From assembly GCA_913052585.1 (NCBI GenBank), contig CAJXEB010000007.1:1-57474 (forward strand): DNA of 57,474 nt, read 5' to 3'. Source of the DNA: an uncultured Flavobacteriaceae bacterium (GTDB taxonomy: Bacteria; Bacteroidota; Bacteroidia; Flavobacteriales; Flavobacteriaceae). The translations under genes were made by a program, and so were the position numbers. Position 1 is the stretch's first letter. Every line of letters begins with the position of its first letter. Below, piece after piece: positions 36,401-44,705 of this stretch. The notes under the pieces were generated by a model, which was not told the DNA's origin, did no database searches, and worked only from the letters and a program-made list of their open reading frames with translations.

Positions 36401-36684
36401 ATGAAGTTACTACCATTACTACTAATGATTCTAATAAATTATACGCGATACCTAATCCAATGGAGTCGAATACTAGTATTCATTTTACTTCAAATCAATC
36501 TGAAAATATCGTATTTTTAGTATATGACCAATTAGGTAAATTAGTGTTGCAAAACAATTTTCAAACTTCTATAGGTGAAAACCAATTAATACTTAATAGA
36601 CAAAATTTAAAGACTGGTTTATATTTCTGTGTGATAAAAAACTCAATAACTAATTACAATCCCTTGAAGTTAGTAGTTAAGTAA
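33475..36684 (+). CDS. secreted ice-binding-domain (DUF3494) surface protein with T9SS sorting domain
   Basis: An upstream ATG at 33457 would add six residues, but the promoter position and signal peptide favour 33475 (MKKIILSIVIIAF), giving 1069 residues. After the signal peptide comes an ice-binding DUF3494 domain (about 20-240) rich in Ala, Gly and Thr: GTSTITGDVGANVGAIAGFG, YTGVYSTGAATS, GDPDAIFVFKIGGAL. Next comes a beta-propeller-like region (about 245-460). An acidic DNGIDDDGDGLIDCDDPAC Ca2+-binding-type motif follows near 475. A long beta-rich region follows, and from about 1000 a T9SS C-terminal domain (IPNPMESNTS ... LKTGLYFCVIK). Similar domains bind ice or serve as adhesins. The gene lies directly after the LytTR gene under its own promoter. 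Confidence 0.9.
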   Translation: MKKIILSIVIIAFSFNTVAQNTDFYFGTAANFILFTGAGAVANTGTSTITGDVGANVGAIAGFGAPTILDGTIENANSITTQAAIDLAAACVQIQNTAVTIGNHSTTFGDVAGETIYTGVYSTGAATSIIGSLTLDAQGDPDAIFVFKIGGALSSAAGSEIILANGASSENVFWIAVGAVGLGANATMVGTFIGYPGAVALGAGGTLDGRLYATVGAIAISGTVATIPSYNTPFNCDLSAYLFQDNDVYALDLASGNSYEIASDISTGNINATGYNPTDGYIWGSLSSPEKTIVRIGKNFNTINFYIDELPSSDRTIGDVSTDGIYYLKGEGTAYYKIDVDPNSANFAQHQSTESLSQNLSIDDWAFNAVDGNLYAVEKNSNILYRIDPSNGNVETIGEVPILSELTYTYDAVYFDVDGRFYVSAIEIGTIFVIQSVQGLDGSSTIDSNLFAYGDSSSSSDGARCPTATVAQEIWDNGIDDDGDGLIDCDDPACSGIGSCPINSNTSGGNDGGLESNNRLSNKVSQRNYNRAKINYRFDRGIARRVTKPSSYAQRSPNSNFQLQNFIPLTVINEDYVIDSTPIDLLGITNAVDVYSVDYIKNEESIASILALKTEDGVYEHTKYICDRLLGAELISVSNIEINGYSFIKSIIRNTNNSIEFVLSLSAKIKNNEENFSIESHWNIDQYEEDVTFYNFQIWTNSIDDLLLLGEEVLNLLDIEKPISDYNTTSPPTVFVRKGKYFNGNLKLQIVNTNATETISFDAGFRKTETSGIENITSTINLNEDYIIDLELPTGNLFDIGFRISDGLATPDDLFMSDGPWGYDDSALSSNINTFLIEPNETIFETDEFPVERNVSIEATTSEYVAVYRALTPRFNPVNLSDFNSLKLNAKGTGSLQITFVKKSILNWEEQYKTTIELTDEIQDFHISFSNFHSILGSELVLDDLVTIVFTMISEDGELITKEMTIEEIRFSVENNEVTTITTNDSNKLYAIPNPMESNTSIHFTSNQSENIVFLVYDQLGKLVLQNNFQTSIGENQLILNRQNLKTGLYFCVIKNSITNYNPLKLVVK

Positions 36685-36703
36685 ATTTTTTTATAATGAG
36701 GGA

Positions 36704-36733
36704 AAAAGGCAAAAGAGAAATCTTTTGCCTTTT
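36704..36733 (+). terminator. Rho-independent terminator of the ice-binding gene
   Basis: AAAAGGCAAAAGA and TCTTTTGCCTTTT form a perfect 13-bp stem around GAAA, 19 bases after the stop at 36684. Confidence 0.88.
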
Positions 36734-36894
36734 GTTATTTATTAGAATTTAAAATGTTTAGTTATTATAATTAACTAAACAACGATTGAGTTTAAACTGC
36801 TAGTTATTAGATCGTTATATCCTATTTACTTGTTGAAGTTTCTATAATCTTATTTCAAATTATTTGAATAAGTAATTTTTGGATACAATTTAAT

Positions 36895-38955
36895 CTACTT
36901 TCTGAAAATTGGATTTTTAAATAAATACCATTTAAATCGAAATCCAATTTCTGCAAATGTAAAACCGGCGGCTGTTGCAGATGCAATATTACTATTCATT
37001 CCATATAGGTTTAATAAACTACGATCTGAAAATTTATACCCTACTTTACCGTGTAATCTATAGGTGCTTTGACTATTATAATCTTCTATATACTGCAATC
37101 CAAAAGCTGCAGTTAACTCATAAAACCATTCCTTAGGTTTAGTTATTATTTCATCTTTAATTAAGTTAATAAAAACTTCACCTGCATTAAATTTTTCTGG
37201 ACTAAAATAAATAGTTGGCACTTGATTTTTAAATGTGATGTATTGATAATTTAATCCTGCTTTCAAACTTGGTTTACTCAATATATTATAATACAAAGAA
37301 GTGAAAAATAGGTTTCTAACATTGTCATCATTTTGTGAAGTAAAATAGTACTGAGTAAACCAACCTAATTTATAATTTGTATTAATATTATAATTTATAA
37401 AAAAATTGTTCATAATAATTTCTCGGTCTAATAATTCGGCATTAAAATTTTGAATTTCACGTTTATAGCCTAAATCTATTGTTTGTAATTTAAATGGCTT
37501 TATGTTAAGATAAAGATTAGTTAAAAGTTGATTGTAGTTGTTATTTTTAGAGTTTACAGAAATAACTCCTACGGTACCTTTAAAAATTGCGTTTGGTAAA
37601 ATTTGATATGATATTCCAATATTAAAATCGTTTGAAGTAGCATAATTATTAGTAACATTATTATCTGTGGTTCTGTAATTATAGCTTCCTAACAATTTAA
37701 ATTTTGTTGAGAATGGAATTTCTACCATATTATTAATAGTAAATGCTTTGTTATCTCCATTATCAAAGGTATAGGAAGCTTTAATTTCGTAAAATGGGGT
37801 AAAGGTGGTGTTGAGGTTTTTTATAAAGTTTAATGCATCTTTTTGGTTTTCGTAAAAGGTCAATGTGTTTTCTGCAGATTTATAGGCATCTTCATAATGT
37901 CCTAAGGCTTTTAATGTATTTGCTTTTCCTAAGTTACCATCAAAAGAAGTGCTGTCATTTACTAAAATTCGATTATAATCTTTTAGGCTAGTTTTAAAAT
38001 TACTTTTGTAAATATTTAAAGTAGCTTGTAAAGCTAAAATCCAATTTTTATTTGGCTGTTCTTTTAGTAAAGCATCTATTAACTCTTCAGATTGTTTATA
38101 TTTTTTATTCCAGATTAATGCTTGAATGTAACGTTCTTGTGTCTGTTTTATATCTGATGGGGTTTTTAGAATTGGTAGGCTATCATATGCTTTTTGACTT
38201 ATAATTAATGCCTCTTTATCCTTGCCATTTAGGTGTGACACTAATGCTAAGCCATTTAAAGCTGTTACTTTGTTGTCAAGATTTTCTGCTAATAAATTAT
38301 AAGTTGCTTTTGAATCGTCTAATCGATTGGCAATTAAATACAAGTTTGCTAAGTTTAATAAGGTGTCTTTATCATTATTAAAAAAGGTTAGGTTTTCTTT
38401 TAACAAAGCTTCAGCTTCATCATACTGTTGAGCTTGTTGCTTTTGGTAAGCATAACCCAAATACATGTACTTTTTAGAATTTAATGCATTTGGATTTCCT
38501 GGTAAAACCATTAAAGATTTGTTCACATAAAGTAAAGCACTTTCGTATTCTTTTAAATTAGACAGTGTGTTTGCATAACCTAATAAAGCAGGAAAACTTT
38601 TAGGTTCTTCTTCTACCAATCCTTTAAAATAGGTTTTGGCTTTTAGGAAGTTACTATTCCATAATAAAGCTTCTCCATAATTTAATTTCACTTCAAAATC
38701 TGAAGGATGATCTGCTAACAAATCTGTGAAGAGTTTCTTAGCGTCCTCTGATTTTCCGTTTAGTCCAATAGCACGACCATAACATAATCGTGCAGTCTTA
38801 TTATCTGGGTGTCCTTCTAATATAGTTTTAAAAAAAGTTTCAGCTTGCTGGTATTCACCAGTTTCTAAATAAGTGAACCCTTCTTGCATATCTTGTGAAA
38901 ACACAAAAAAAGAATAAAAGGCGAAAAACAGTAATAAATAAGATTTTATTTTCAT
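36895..38955 (-). CDS. TPR protein with C-terminal outer-membrane beta-barrel, probable exopolysaccharide exporter
   Basis: The protein has 686 residues. A signal peptide (about 1-20, ending FVFSQ) precedes about ten TPR-like helical hairpins (25-385), for example YLETGEYQQAETFFKTILEG and GEALLWNSNFLKAKTYFKGL. The remaining 300 residues are alternating amphipathic strands typical of a YaiO/BcsC/PgaA-type barrel, ending in IGFRFKWYLFKN. Synthase-dependent polysaccharide systems use just this layout: periplasmic TPR plus barrel. It is divergent from the STAS-flippase-GT4 operon, which supports a role in exporting the product. The barrel is shorter than in PelB or BcsC families. Confidence 0.8.
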   Translation of the reverse strand: MKIKSYLLLFFAFYSFFVFSQDMQEGFTYLETGEYQQAETFFKTILEGHPDNKTARLCYGRAIGLNGKSEDAKKLFTDLLADHPSDFEVKLNYGEALLWNSNFLKAKTYFKGLVEEEPKSFPALLGYANTLSNLKEYESALLYVNKSLMVLPGNPNALNSKKYMYLGYAYQKQQAQQYDEAEALLKENLTFFNNDKDTLLNLANLYLIANRLDDSKATYNLLAENLDNKVTALNGLALVSHLNGKDKEALIISQKAYDSLPILKTPSDIKQTQERYIQALIWNKKYKQSEELIDALLKEQPNKNWILALQATLNIYKSNFKTSLKDYNRILVNDSTSFDGNLGKANTLKALGHYEDAYKSAENTLTFYENQKDALNFIKNLNTTFTPFYEIKASYTFDNGDNKAFTINNMVEIPFSTKFKLLGSYNYRTTDNNVTNNYATSNDFNIGISYQILPNAIFKGTVGVISVNSKNNNYNQLLTNLYLNIKPFKLQTIDLGYKREIQNFNAELLDREIIMNNFFINYNINTNYKLGWFTQYYFTSQNDDNVRNLFFTSLYYNILSKPSLKAGLNYQYITFKNQVPTIYFSPEKFNAGEVFINLIKDEIITKPKEWFYELTAAFGLQYIEDYNSQSTYRLHGKVGYKFSDRSLLNLYGMNSNIASATAAGFTFAEIGFRFKWYLFKNPIFRK

Positions 38956-39106
38956 TAGTAGTTTTTAGATAGTGCAAGTTAAGCATTCGTATTTAATCAT
39001 TTATCTATAGCAATAGTCTTCTCATCGAAATTTACAAGTTTTTTAGAGATATCTAGACGATATTTATATCAGACATCAAGTCAGTAATCATTAAAAACAA
39101 ACTATT

Positions 39107-39385
39107 ATGGCATTACAAATCTTAGAAAAAAACGGCACTTTTGAATTATGCGGAAATTTAAACACAAAGACTTCACGCTCATTTATTATACATTTTGAAT
39201 ATTTAATAAATACGTTAAAAGATGTAACTATAAATATTGATAAAATAAAAGCAATCGATATCAATGGAGTTGAAGCTTTAAAAACACTTATTGCTATTTC
39301 TTTAAAAAATAATTGCATCTTATCTATTATTGGAAAAGGATGTAAAGATATCTATGCTCATAATAGTAAAACATTTGCTGCTTAG
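39107..39385 (+). CDS. STAS-domain protein (anti-sigma-antagonist-like) without the usual phospho-serine
   Basis: The protein has 92 residues, nearly all one STAS domain: FELCGNLNTKTSRSFIIHFE, then VTINIDKIKAIDINGVEALK, and ILSIIGKGCKDIYAH. The phosphorylation loop, D-S-S-G in SpoIIAA-like proteins, reads D-I-N-G (about 52-55), so the Ser is replaced by Asn. Switching by Ser phosphorylation is therefore unlikely. The gene begins the operon with the flippase (14-bp gap) and GT4 genes, so it may regulate polysaccharide export allosterically. Confidence 0.8.
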   Translation: MALQILEKNGTFELCGNLNTKTSRSFIIHFEYLINTLKDVTINIDKIKAIDINGVEALKTLIAISLKNNCILSIIGKGCKDIYAHNSKTFAA

Positions 39386-39399
39386 AAATAATTAAATAT

Positions 39400-40707
39400 A
39401 TGATCAAGATGTATTTAGCTTCAGTTTTAAAAAGAAAACGCATTTCTCAAGAGCAATTATTTATGTTAAGTGTTTTGGTTGTAAATGGAGGGAATTATTT
39501 ATATAATCTAATTCTTGGACGTTTATTAGGTCCAGAGCAATTTGCAGATGCTGCAGTATTAATTACTTTTTTGTTAGTATTATCTTTTGTAGCGATGAGT
39601 TTTCAATTAGTGACTGCTAAATTTTCGGTTATTTTTGAAAACAATTTATTTACAAGTTTTATTTCAAAAGTATATAAAAATGCCATTATAGTAGGAATTA
39701 GTCTTGGGGCTTTAATTATTATCTTTTCAAAACAATTACAAGAAATCTTTAATACTGCATCATCAAGTATGTTTGTTGTTTTTGGAATAGGGGTGCCACT
39801 CTATTTTTTAATGAGTGTAAATAGAGGTGTTTTTCAAGGAAAAAAAGCATTTAAACACCTGTCAATTACTTATCAAACTGAAATGTTAAGTAGGCTGCTA
39901 ATCACACTAGGCTTATTATTCTTATTTAATATTCAATCATCACTAGTAATCGCTATTGGAATTTTAATTTCTTTCGGTTTTGGATTAATCCCATTTAAGT
40001 TTGAAAATCTAAACTTTAAAACCTCTTATGTTATCGAAGCTAGTCATTCAAAATTAGTAAGAAACTTTTTTATAATCACAGCATTTTATGAATTCACTCA
40101 AATCATAATTAATAATAGTGATATCCTTTTAGTAAAACATTATTTTGAATCATACGAAGCAGGATTGTATGCTTCATTAGCGTTAATTGGTCGTATTGTA
40201 TATTTTATTGCCTGGATGTTTGTTATGCTATTATTACCAACAGTTGTTCAACTTAAAAAAGAAGGAAAGCCTACCGCTCCAATTTTATTTAAATATGTAG
40301 GTTACATAGCTACCATAGCATCTGTTATTGTTTTATGTTGTTCACTGTTTCCTGAAACGGCAATTACCCTATTATTTGGAAAAAGCTATATAGCCATGGC
40401 TCCCTTGCTATGGAAATATGCTTTAGCAACTGGATTGTTTGCTGTTTCAAACATATTTGCATATTACTATTTATCATTAGATAGATATATTCCTGTAGTC
40501 TTTTCGGGAGTTTTTGGAATGCTTCAAATGGGGCTTGTCATTTTCTTTCATGAAAGTTTAGAACAAGTAGTCCATATGCAAATTATTGCAATGATACTCT
40601 TACTCGTTTTCCAACTTGTTAATTTCGTTTTAGATTCTAAAACGAAATTAACAAAAGTTAAATGTTCAGCTGAACAAGATTGGGAATGGCACAACGAATT
40701 TACATAA
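39400..40707 (+). CDS. polysaccharide flippase (MOP superfamily, Wzx/PelG-like)
   Basis: The protein has 435 residues with about twelve hydrophobic helices. The N-terminus SVLVVNGGNYLYNLILGRLLGPEQFADA is typical of the polysaccharide-synthase (MOP) flippases. Internal motifs include YEAGLYASLALIGRIVYF and LLWKYALATGLFAVSNIFAYYYLSL. It should move lipid-linked units or a growing polymer across the inner membrane. It lies 14 bp after the STAS gene. The GT4 start follows after 59 bp. Confidence 0.88.
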   Translation: MIKMYLASVLKRKRISQEQLFMLSVLVVNGGNYLYNLILGRLLGPEQFADAAVLITFLLVLSFVAMSFQLVTAKFSVIFENNLFTSFISKVYKNAIIVGISLGALIIIFSKQLQEIFNTASSSMFVVFGIGVPLYFLMSVNRGVFQGKKAFKHLSITYQTEMLSRLLITLGLLFLFNIQSSLVIAIGILISFGFGLIPFKFENLNFKTSYVIEASHSKLVRNFFIITAFYEFTQIIINNSDILLVKHYFESYEAGLYASLALIGRIVYFIAWMFVMLLLPTVVQLKKEGKPTAPILFKYVGYIATIASVIVLCCSLFPETAITLLFGKSYIAMAPLLWKYALATGLFAVSNIFAYYYLSLDRYIPVVFSGVFGMLQMGLVIFFHESLEQVVHMQIIAMILLLVFQLVNFVLDSKTKLTKVKCSAEQDWEWHNEFT

Positions 40708-40766
40708 GACTCTCAATTGCACTAAGCTTTATAACGCAACTTTGTAACATAATAAAAACGAAACTT

Positions 40767-41990
40767 ATGAAACTAGCAATCGTAACAGCATACCCACCTA
40801 GCAAGGTAACATTAAATGAATATGCATATCACTTAGTAAAGCACTTTAGACAAAAGAAGAGTGTCACAGAAATAGTATTATTAACTGATAAAACTGAGGG
40901 TAAAAAAGACATTACTTTTATCGAAGAAGGTTGTAAAATAACAGTTAAAGAATGTTGGGAATTTAACAGCTATTTAAACATAATCAATATAACAAAAGCT
41001 ATTAATAATACGCAACCAGATGCAGTATTATTTAACTTACAGTTTATGAAGTTTGGCGATAAGAAAATCGCTGCTGCTTTAGGTTTACTATTGCCTTTAG
41101 TTTGTAAATTAAAGCGTATTCCAAATATTGTATTATTACATAATATCTTAGAAGAAGTAGATTTGGGTTCTGCTGGTTTTACTTCAAATAAATTACTACA
41201 AAAAATATATGGATTTATAGGGACTACCTTAACAAAGCTAATATTAAAGGCAGATACAGTTGTCGTAACAATGCAAAAATACGTTGATATTTTAGAGAAA
41301 AAATACAATGTTAAAAATGTTTCTTTAATTCCACACGGAACATTTGAAATTTCAAAAGAAAAACCAGATTTTTCAATTACAAATAGACCTTTACAAATTA
41401 TGACATTCGGGAAATTTGGCACTTATAAAAAGGTGGAACCTCTAATTGAAGCAGTTGAAAAAGTAAGAAAAACAACAGGATTAGATTTAGAAGTTGTTAT
41501 TGCAGGAACAGACAATCCAAATGTACCTGGTTATTTAGCAAGAGTCCAAGAAGATTATAAACATGTGCCACAATTAAGATTTACCGGTTATGTTGAAGAG
41601 CAAGATGTCTCTAAATTATTCAAAGAAAGTGCTGTTGTTGTATTTCCATACACATCTACAACAGGAAGTTCTGGTGTCTTACATCAGGCTGGTAGTTATG
41701 GTAAAGCAGTTGTAATGCCAGATTTAGGCGATTTAGCCTTATTAGTTAAAGACGAAGGGTATGAAGGTGAATTTTTTGAACCCAATAATATTGAAAGTTT
41801 AGCCTTTGCAATTGAAATTTTAGTAACAAATAATACACATAGGCTAAGTATTGCTAAAGCAAATTATAAAGCTGCAACTGCTTATCCAATGGAAAAAATA
41901 ACCAATATGTACTTAACTAAATTTAATCAAATTAGTTGTAAAAGTGTGTCTAAGAAAACAATTGTATTAGAGTCTGTTACTAATGACTAA
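40767..41990 (+). CDS. GT4-family glycosyltransferase
   Basis: A longer frame opens at 40680 inside the flippase gene, but the ATG at 40767 starts a regular GT-B N-terminus (MKLAIVTAYPPSKVTLNEYA), giving 407 residues. The C-terminal domain has LIPHGTFEIS, IMTFGKFGTYKKVEPLIEAV, the nucleotide-sugar region FPYTSTTGSSGVLHQAGSYG and GEFFEPNN. It is cytoplasmic and uses a nucleotide-sugar donor of unknown type. It is the third gene of the STAS operon. Its 3' end overlaps the convergent glycoside hydrolase gene by 11 bases. Confidence 0.88.
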   Translation: MKLAIVTAYPPSKVTLNEYAYHLVKHFRQKKSVTEIVLLTDKTEGKKDITFIEEGCKITVKECWEFNSYLNIINITKAINNTQPDAVLFNLQFMKFGDKKIAAALGLLLPLVCKLKRIPNIVLLHNILEEVDLGSAGFTSNKLLQKIYGFIGTTLTKLILKADTVVVTMQKYVDILEKKYNVKNVSLIPHGTFEISKEKPDFSITNRPLQIMTFGKFGTYKKVEPLIEAVEKVRKTTGLDLEVVIAGTDNPNVPGYLARVQEDYKHVPQLRFTGYVEEQDVSKLFKESAVVVFPYTSTTGSSGVLHQAGSYGKAVVMPDLGDLALLVKDEGYEGEFFEPNNIESLAFAIEILVTNNTHRLSIAKANYKAATAYPMEKITNMYLTKFNQISCKSVSKKTIVLESVTND

Positions 41991-43494
41991 TAAATTTAAA
42001 GGCTGCTTTTTTTGCCCCATTAACACCTATAAATCCAAATCGTTTTTGAGCATTTTTACGCCAGGGAAGACTACCTACAACTTTCTTTGGTACTATTTCA
42101 AAATCATATAAAGTCCAAGACATAAATTGTAAGTTATTTGCTGCAATTATTTCTTGGGCTTTTTTATGATAATTTGCTTGATCTTTTTCCGAACTACCAA
42201 AAGGATTCCAAATACCATTATAGGAAGACATACCAAATTCTTGAAGTACTATAGGTTTTTCACCTACTTCTTTTTTAAGGTTTTCAACTGCTAAGTCTAA
42301 GATTTCTATGTTTTCATAATAATGAAACGATACAAAGTCTACTTTATCGTTTAAAATGGATGCACTTTGCACATTAGACCAACCAATAGTTACGGCGTGA
42401 TTAGGGTCTATGGATTTAACTAAATCAATCATATTGTCAAGCCATGAAATAACATTGACTTTTCCTCTTGAGTCAAAATCTAAATTTGGCTCATTTTTAA
42501 TATCCCAAGCAATAATTGCTTTATGATCTTTTAATCCAGATATAATTGTTTTTGCATGATGCATATTCAATGTCCAGTTCAAAACTGAATAATCACCATA
42601 AAAATCAAAAAGAGTTACAACAACTTTTAAACCATTCTCTTCAGCAGCATCTAATGTTAGCCTTAATTTTTCTAGTTTCTCTTTGTCAATATCAGCCTTA
42701 CCAAAATCATCGTATTGTACAAAAATACGAATAGAATTTAAGCCGCTATCTTTTATGATTTTAAAATCATTAGAAATAGTACTTTTTAAAAAAGCAGCTC
42801 CAAACATATCCCAAGGAGTTGCTTGAGGATAATAATTAATTCCTTTTATGTTTAGATGTTTTGCTACTCTCAGATTAGGTTCGGATTTAAAACTTTCACT
42901 TCTTTCCTTGACAAAATGTCTAATTCTCCAAAAACCATCTTCTAATAAAAATATAATTTTATAGGTAGATTTTTCTTTAGTTTCTAAAACCAGTTTTCCG
43001 TCTTTAAAAACACGTTTATATTCTATAACATCTTTATCGGTAATAACTGCTAATTGACCATCTTCACTAAAAAACTCTAGTGTTGGATGGTGATTTAAAG
43101 TTGTAGATTCGACAGTAACGTTTTCCTTAATATTTAATTCTATAAAAGCGAAAATATTTTCACGAGCATTATCTGTATAATAGTCTTTAATGCCTAGCGT
43201 TGTGTTTTTTTTATAAGCCACAAGTTTTACATACCAGGCATCTAGATAATCATTCTCTATTTTTTTTAAAATCAATTCATCCATTGGTCTGCCTTCATTA
43301 TTTAATGGTGCCCAAGTAACTTCAGGAATATACTGCTCTATTTTTTCTAGCTTAGTATGTAGCATACTGCTTCTATCTGCTCCAGTATTTAAATAGGCAA
43401 ATAATGAACTAATACCCGAAATAATAATTACAATAATTAGAATGTATGAAGCAATTAGAATACTACGGATTATATTTTTATTTAGGTTTACCAT
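41980..43494 (-). CDS. membrane-anchored glycoside hydrolase (GH5-like clan A) with NTF2-like domain
   Basis: The protein has 504 residues. A single N-terminal helix (about 10-33) anchors it. Residues about 75-200 look like an NTF2-like cone domain (DAWYVKLVAYKKNTTLGIKD ... GFWRIRHFVKE). A TIM-barrel glycosidase follows (about 215-500), with the acid/base Glu335 in WDIKNEPN and nucleophile Glu419 in VLQEFGMS, the clan GH-A pattern. It should act in the periplasm, perhaps trimming or releasing the polymer made by the neighbouring genes, as PelA and similar hydrolases do. It overlaps the preceding gene by 7 bases. Confidence 0.85.
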   Translation of the reverse strand: MVNLNKNIIRSILIASYILIIVIIISGISSLFAYLNTGADRSSMLHTKLEKIEQYIPEVTWAPLNNEGRPMDELILKKIENDYLDAWYVKLVAYKKNTTLGIKDYYTDNARENIFAFIELNIKENVTVESTTLNHHPTLEFFSEDGQLAVITDKDVIEYKRVFKDGKLVLETKEKSTYKIIFLLEDGFWRIRHFVKERSESFKSEPNLRVAKHLNIKGINYYPQATPWDMFGAAFLKSTISNDFKIIKDSGLNSIRIFVQYDDFGKADIDKEKLEKLRLTLDAAEENGLKVVVTLFDFYGDYSVLNWTLNMHHAKTIISGLKDHKAIIAWDIKNEPNLDFDSRGKVNVISWLDNMIDLVKSIDPNHAVTIGWSNVQSASILNDKVDFVSFHYYENIEILDLAVENLKKEVGEKPIVLQEFGMSSYNGIWNPFGSSEKDQANYHKKAQEIIAANNLQFMSWTLYDFEIVPKKVVGSLPWRKNAQKRFGFIGVNGAKKAAFKFISH

Positions 43495-44705
43495 AGTGTT
43501 CTAGAATTAAATGTTTTTTCTAAACCTGCAGTTTTAACTACTATAGTATAATTATCATTTTTATAGATATCTGGTTTTAAATTAAAATTCACCAATCCTT
43601 CAAACGAAGTTTTAGTTTCAGTTTTAAAAAGAGTATTGTTTTTATAAATTAAAAGGTTGACCTGAAGTCCGTCTGGAATTATTTGCTTCATAAAACTTTG
43701 TAGAGGGCCAACAGTTATATCCCTATTGTTTTCTGAAAACACAACCTCAAAGTCTTTAATAACCTGCTTGTATTTCAAAATGATTAATTCGCTTTCAGCG
43801 ATTCCATCGACATATGCTTTAACACTCCATTGAGTTTCATAATCGGGATGAATCATTTTAGAAGTAGCAATTCCATTAATAGTAGCACCTGAAGTTTTTA
43901 AAACATTCCCTTTTTCATTGGTAATAAAAAAGGTAACATAGGTGGCGTCACTAACAATATTGTTGTGTTTATCAACGATAATAGAAGTAGAAAATGTTGT
44001 TATTTGATTGCCATCTGCATAACCATGAGGACGTTTAGCAGAAATTTTAAAATCGATAGGAATTGCTGGAAAAACAGTAACTGAAAATTCTTTAGAATTA
44101 GTACCCAATGATTCGGAAGATACTAATATGCGACCACTTTCTTTTTGAGAATAAATATTTTTATAAGAGATTAAATTTTTAGTAAATATCTCTTCATTTT
44201 TTTCTGAATTTAAAAACTGATGCTTTGCGAGCACAAGTGTGTTCTCAGGAAAGGGATTGTCTAAGGAATCTGTTGGGATAACCACTAACATTGTATAGTC
44301 TGTTCCTCCAGCTTCAATACTTGGTGGCCCAATATACGTTTCCATCGATGAAACTTCTTTTTTTGGACGTATTTGAAGTTTGCCAGATACTAATGAATCT
44401 TCATAAATTAGTTTCCAATTTACTACTCCAATTTTGCTGCTTATACTATAGGGTATTTTATATATAAGTATTTTTCTTTTATATGTTGGAATTATTAAAG
44501 TAGAACCATAACTGCTTGAACAATATAAAAGAGGTACTGCTTTTCTTAAGGTTGAGAATTTTAATTCGATAGGACTTCCTGCTTCAAATTCTATTTGACT
44601 TGTTTCCAAAGTAAAATTTGGGGTGACTTCACTATTTTGTATTAGCGTAAATGATGATAATAAAATCAGCGCTAAAAGAGATATGTATGTATATTTATTC
44701 TGCAT
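43488..44705 (-). CDS. exported protein with Ig/macroglobulin-like beta domains, unknown function
   Basis: The protein has 405 residues. An N-terminal signal sequence or anchor (YISLLALILLSSFTLIQN) is followed by several beta-sandwich segments. EFEAGSPIELKFS, VTYVTFFITNEKGNVLKTSG-like text near 260, and TTFSTSIIVDKHNNIVSDAT suggest Ig-like or macroglobulin (MG)-like modules. No catalytic motif is seen. The ATG shares its last base with the stop of the GT-C gene, and the gene overlaps the glycosidase gene by 7, so all three form one translation-coupled operon. It may be an accessory periplasmic factor of polymer handling. Confidence 0.75.
   Translation of the reverse strand: MQNKYTYISLLALILLSSFTLIQNSEVTPNFTLETSQIEFEAGSPIELKFSTLRKAVPLLYCSSSYGSTLIIPTYKRKILIYKIPYSISSKIGVVNWKLIYEDSLVSGKLQIRPKKEVSSMETYIGPPSIEAGGTDYTMLVVIPTDSLDNPFPENTLVLAKHQFLNSEKNEEIFTKNLISYKNIYSQKESGRILVSSESLGTNSKEFSVTVFPAIPIDFKISAKRPHGYADGNQITTFSTSIIVDKHNNIVSDATYVTFFITNEKGNVLKTSGATINGIATSKMIHPDYETQWSVKAYVDGIAESELIILKYKQVIKDFEVVFSENNRDITVGPLQSFMKQIIPDGLQVNLLIYKNNTLFKTETKTSFEGLVNFNLKPDIYKNDNYTIVVKTAGLEKTFNSRTLW

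Noticed and set aside
40680-40766. N-terminal extension of the GT4 gene into the flippase gene
   Set aside because: The Rossmann-like GT-B start MKLAIVTAYPP begins at 40767, and the extension has no family look.
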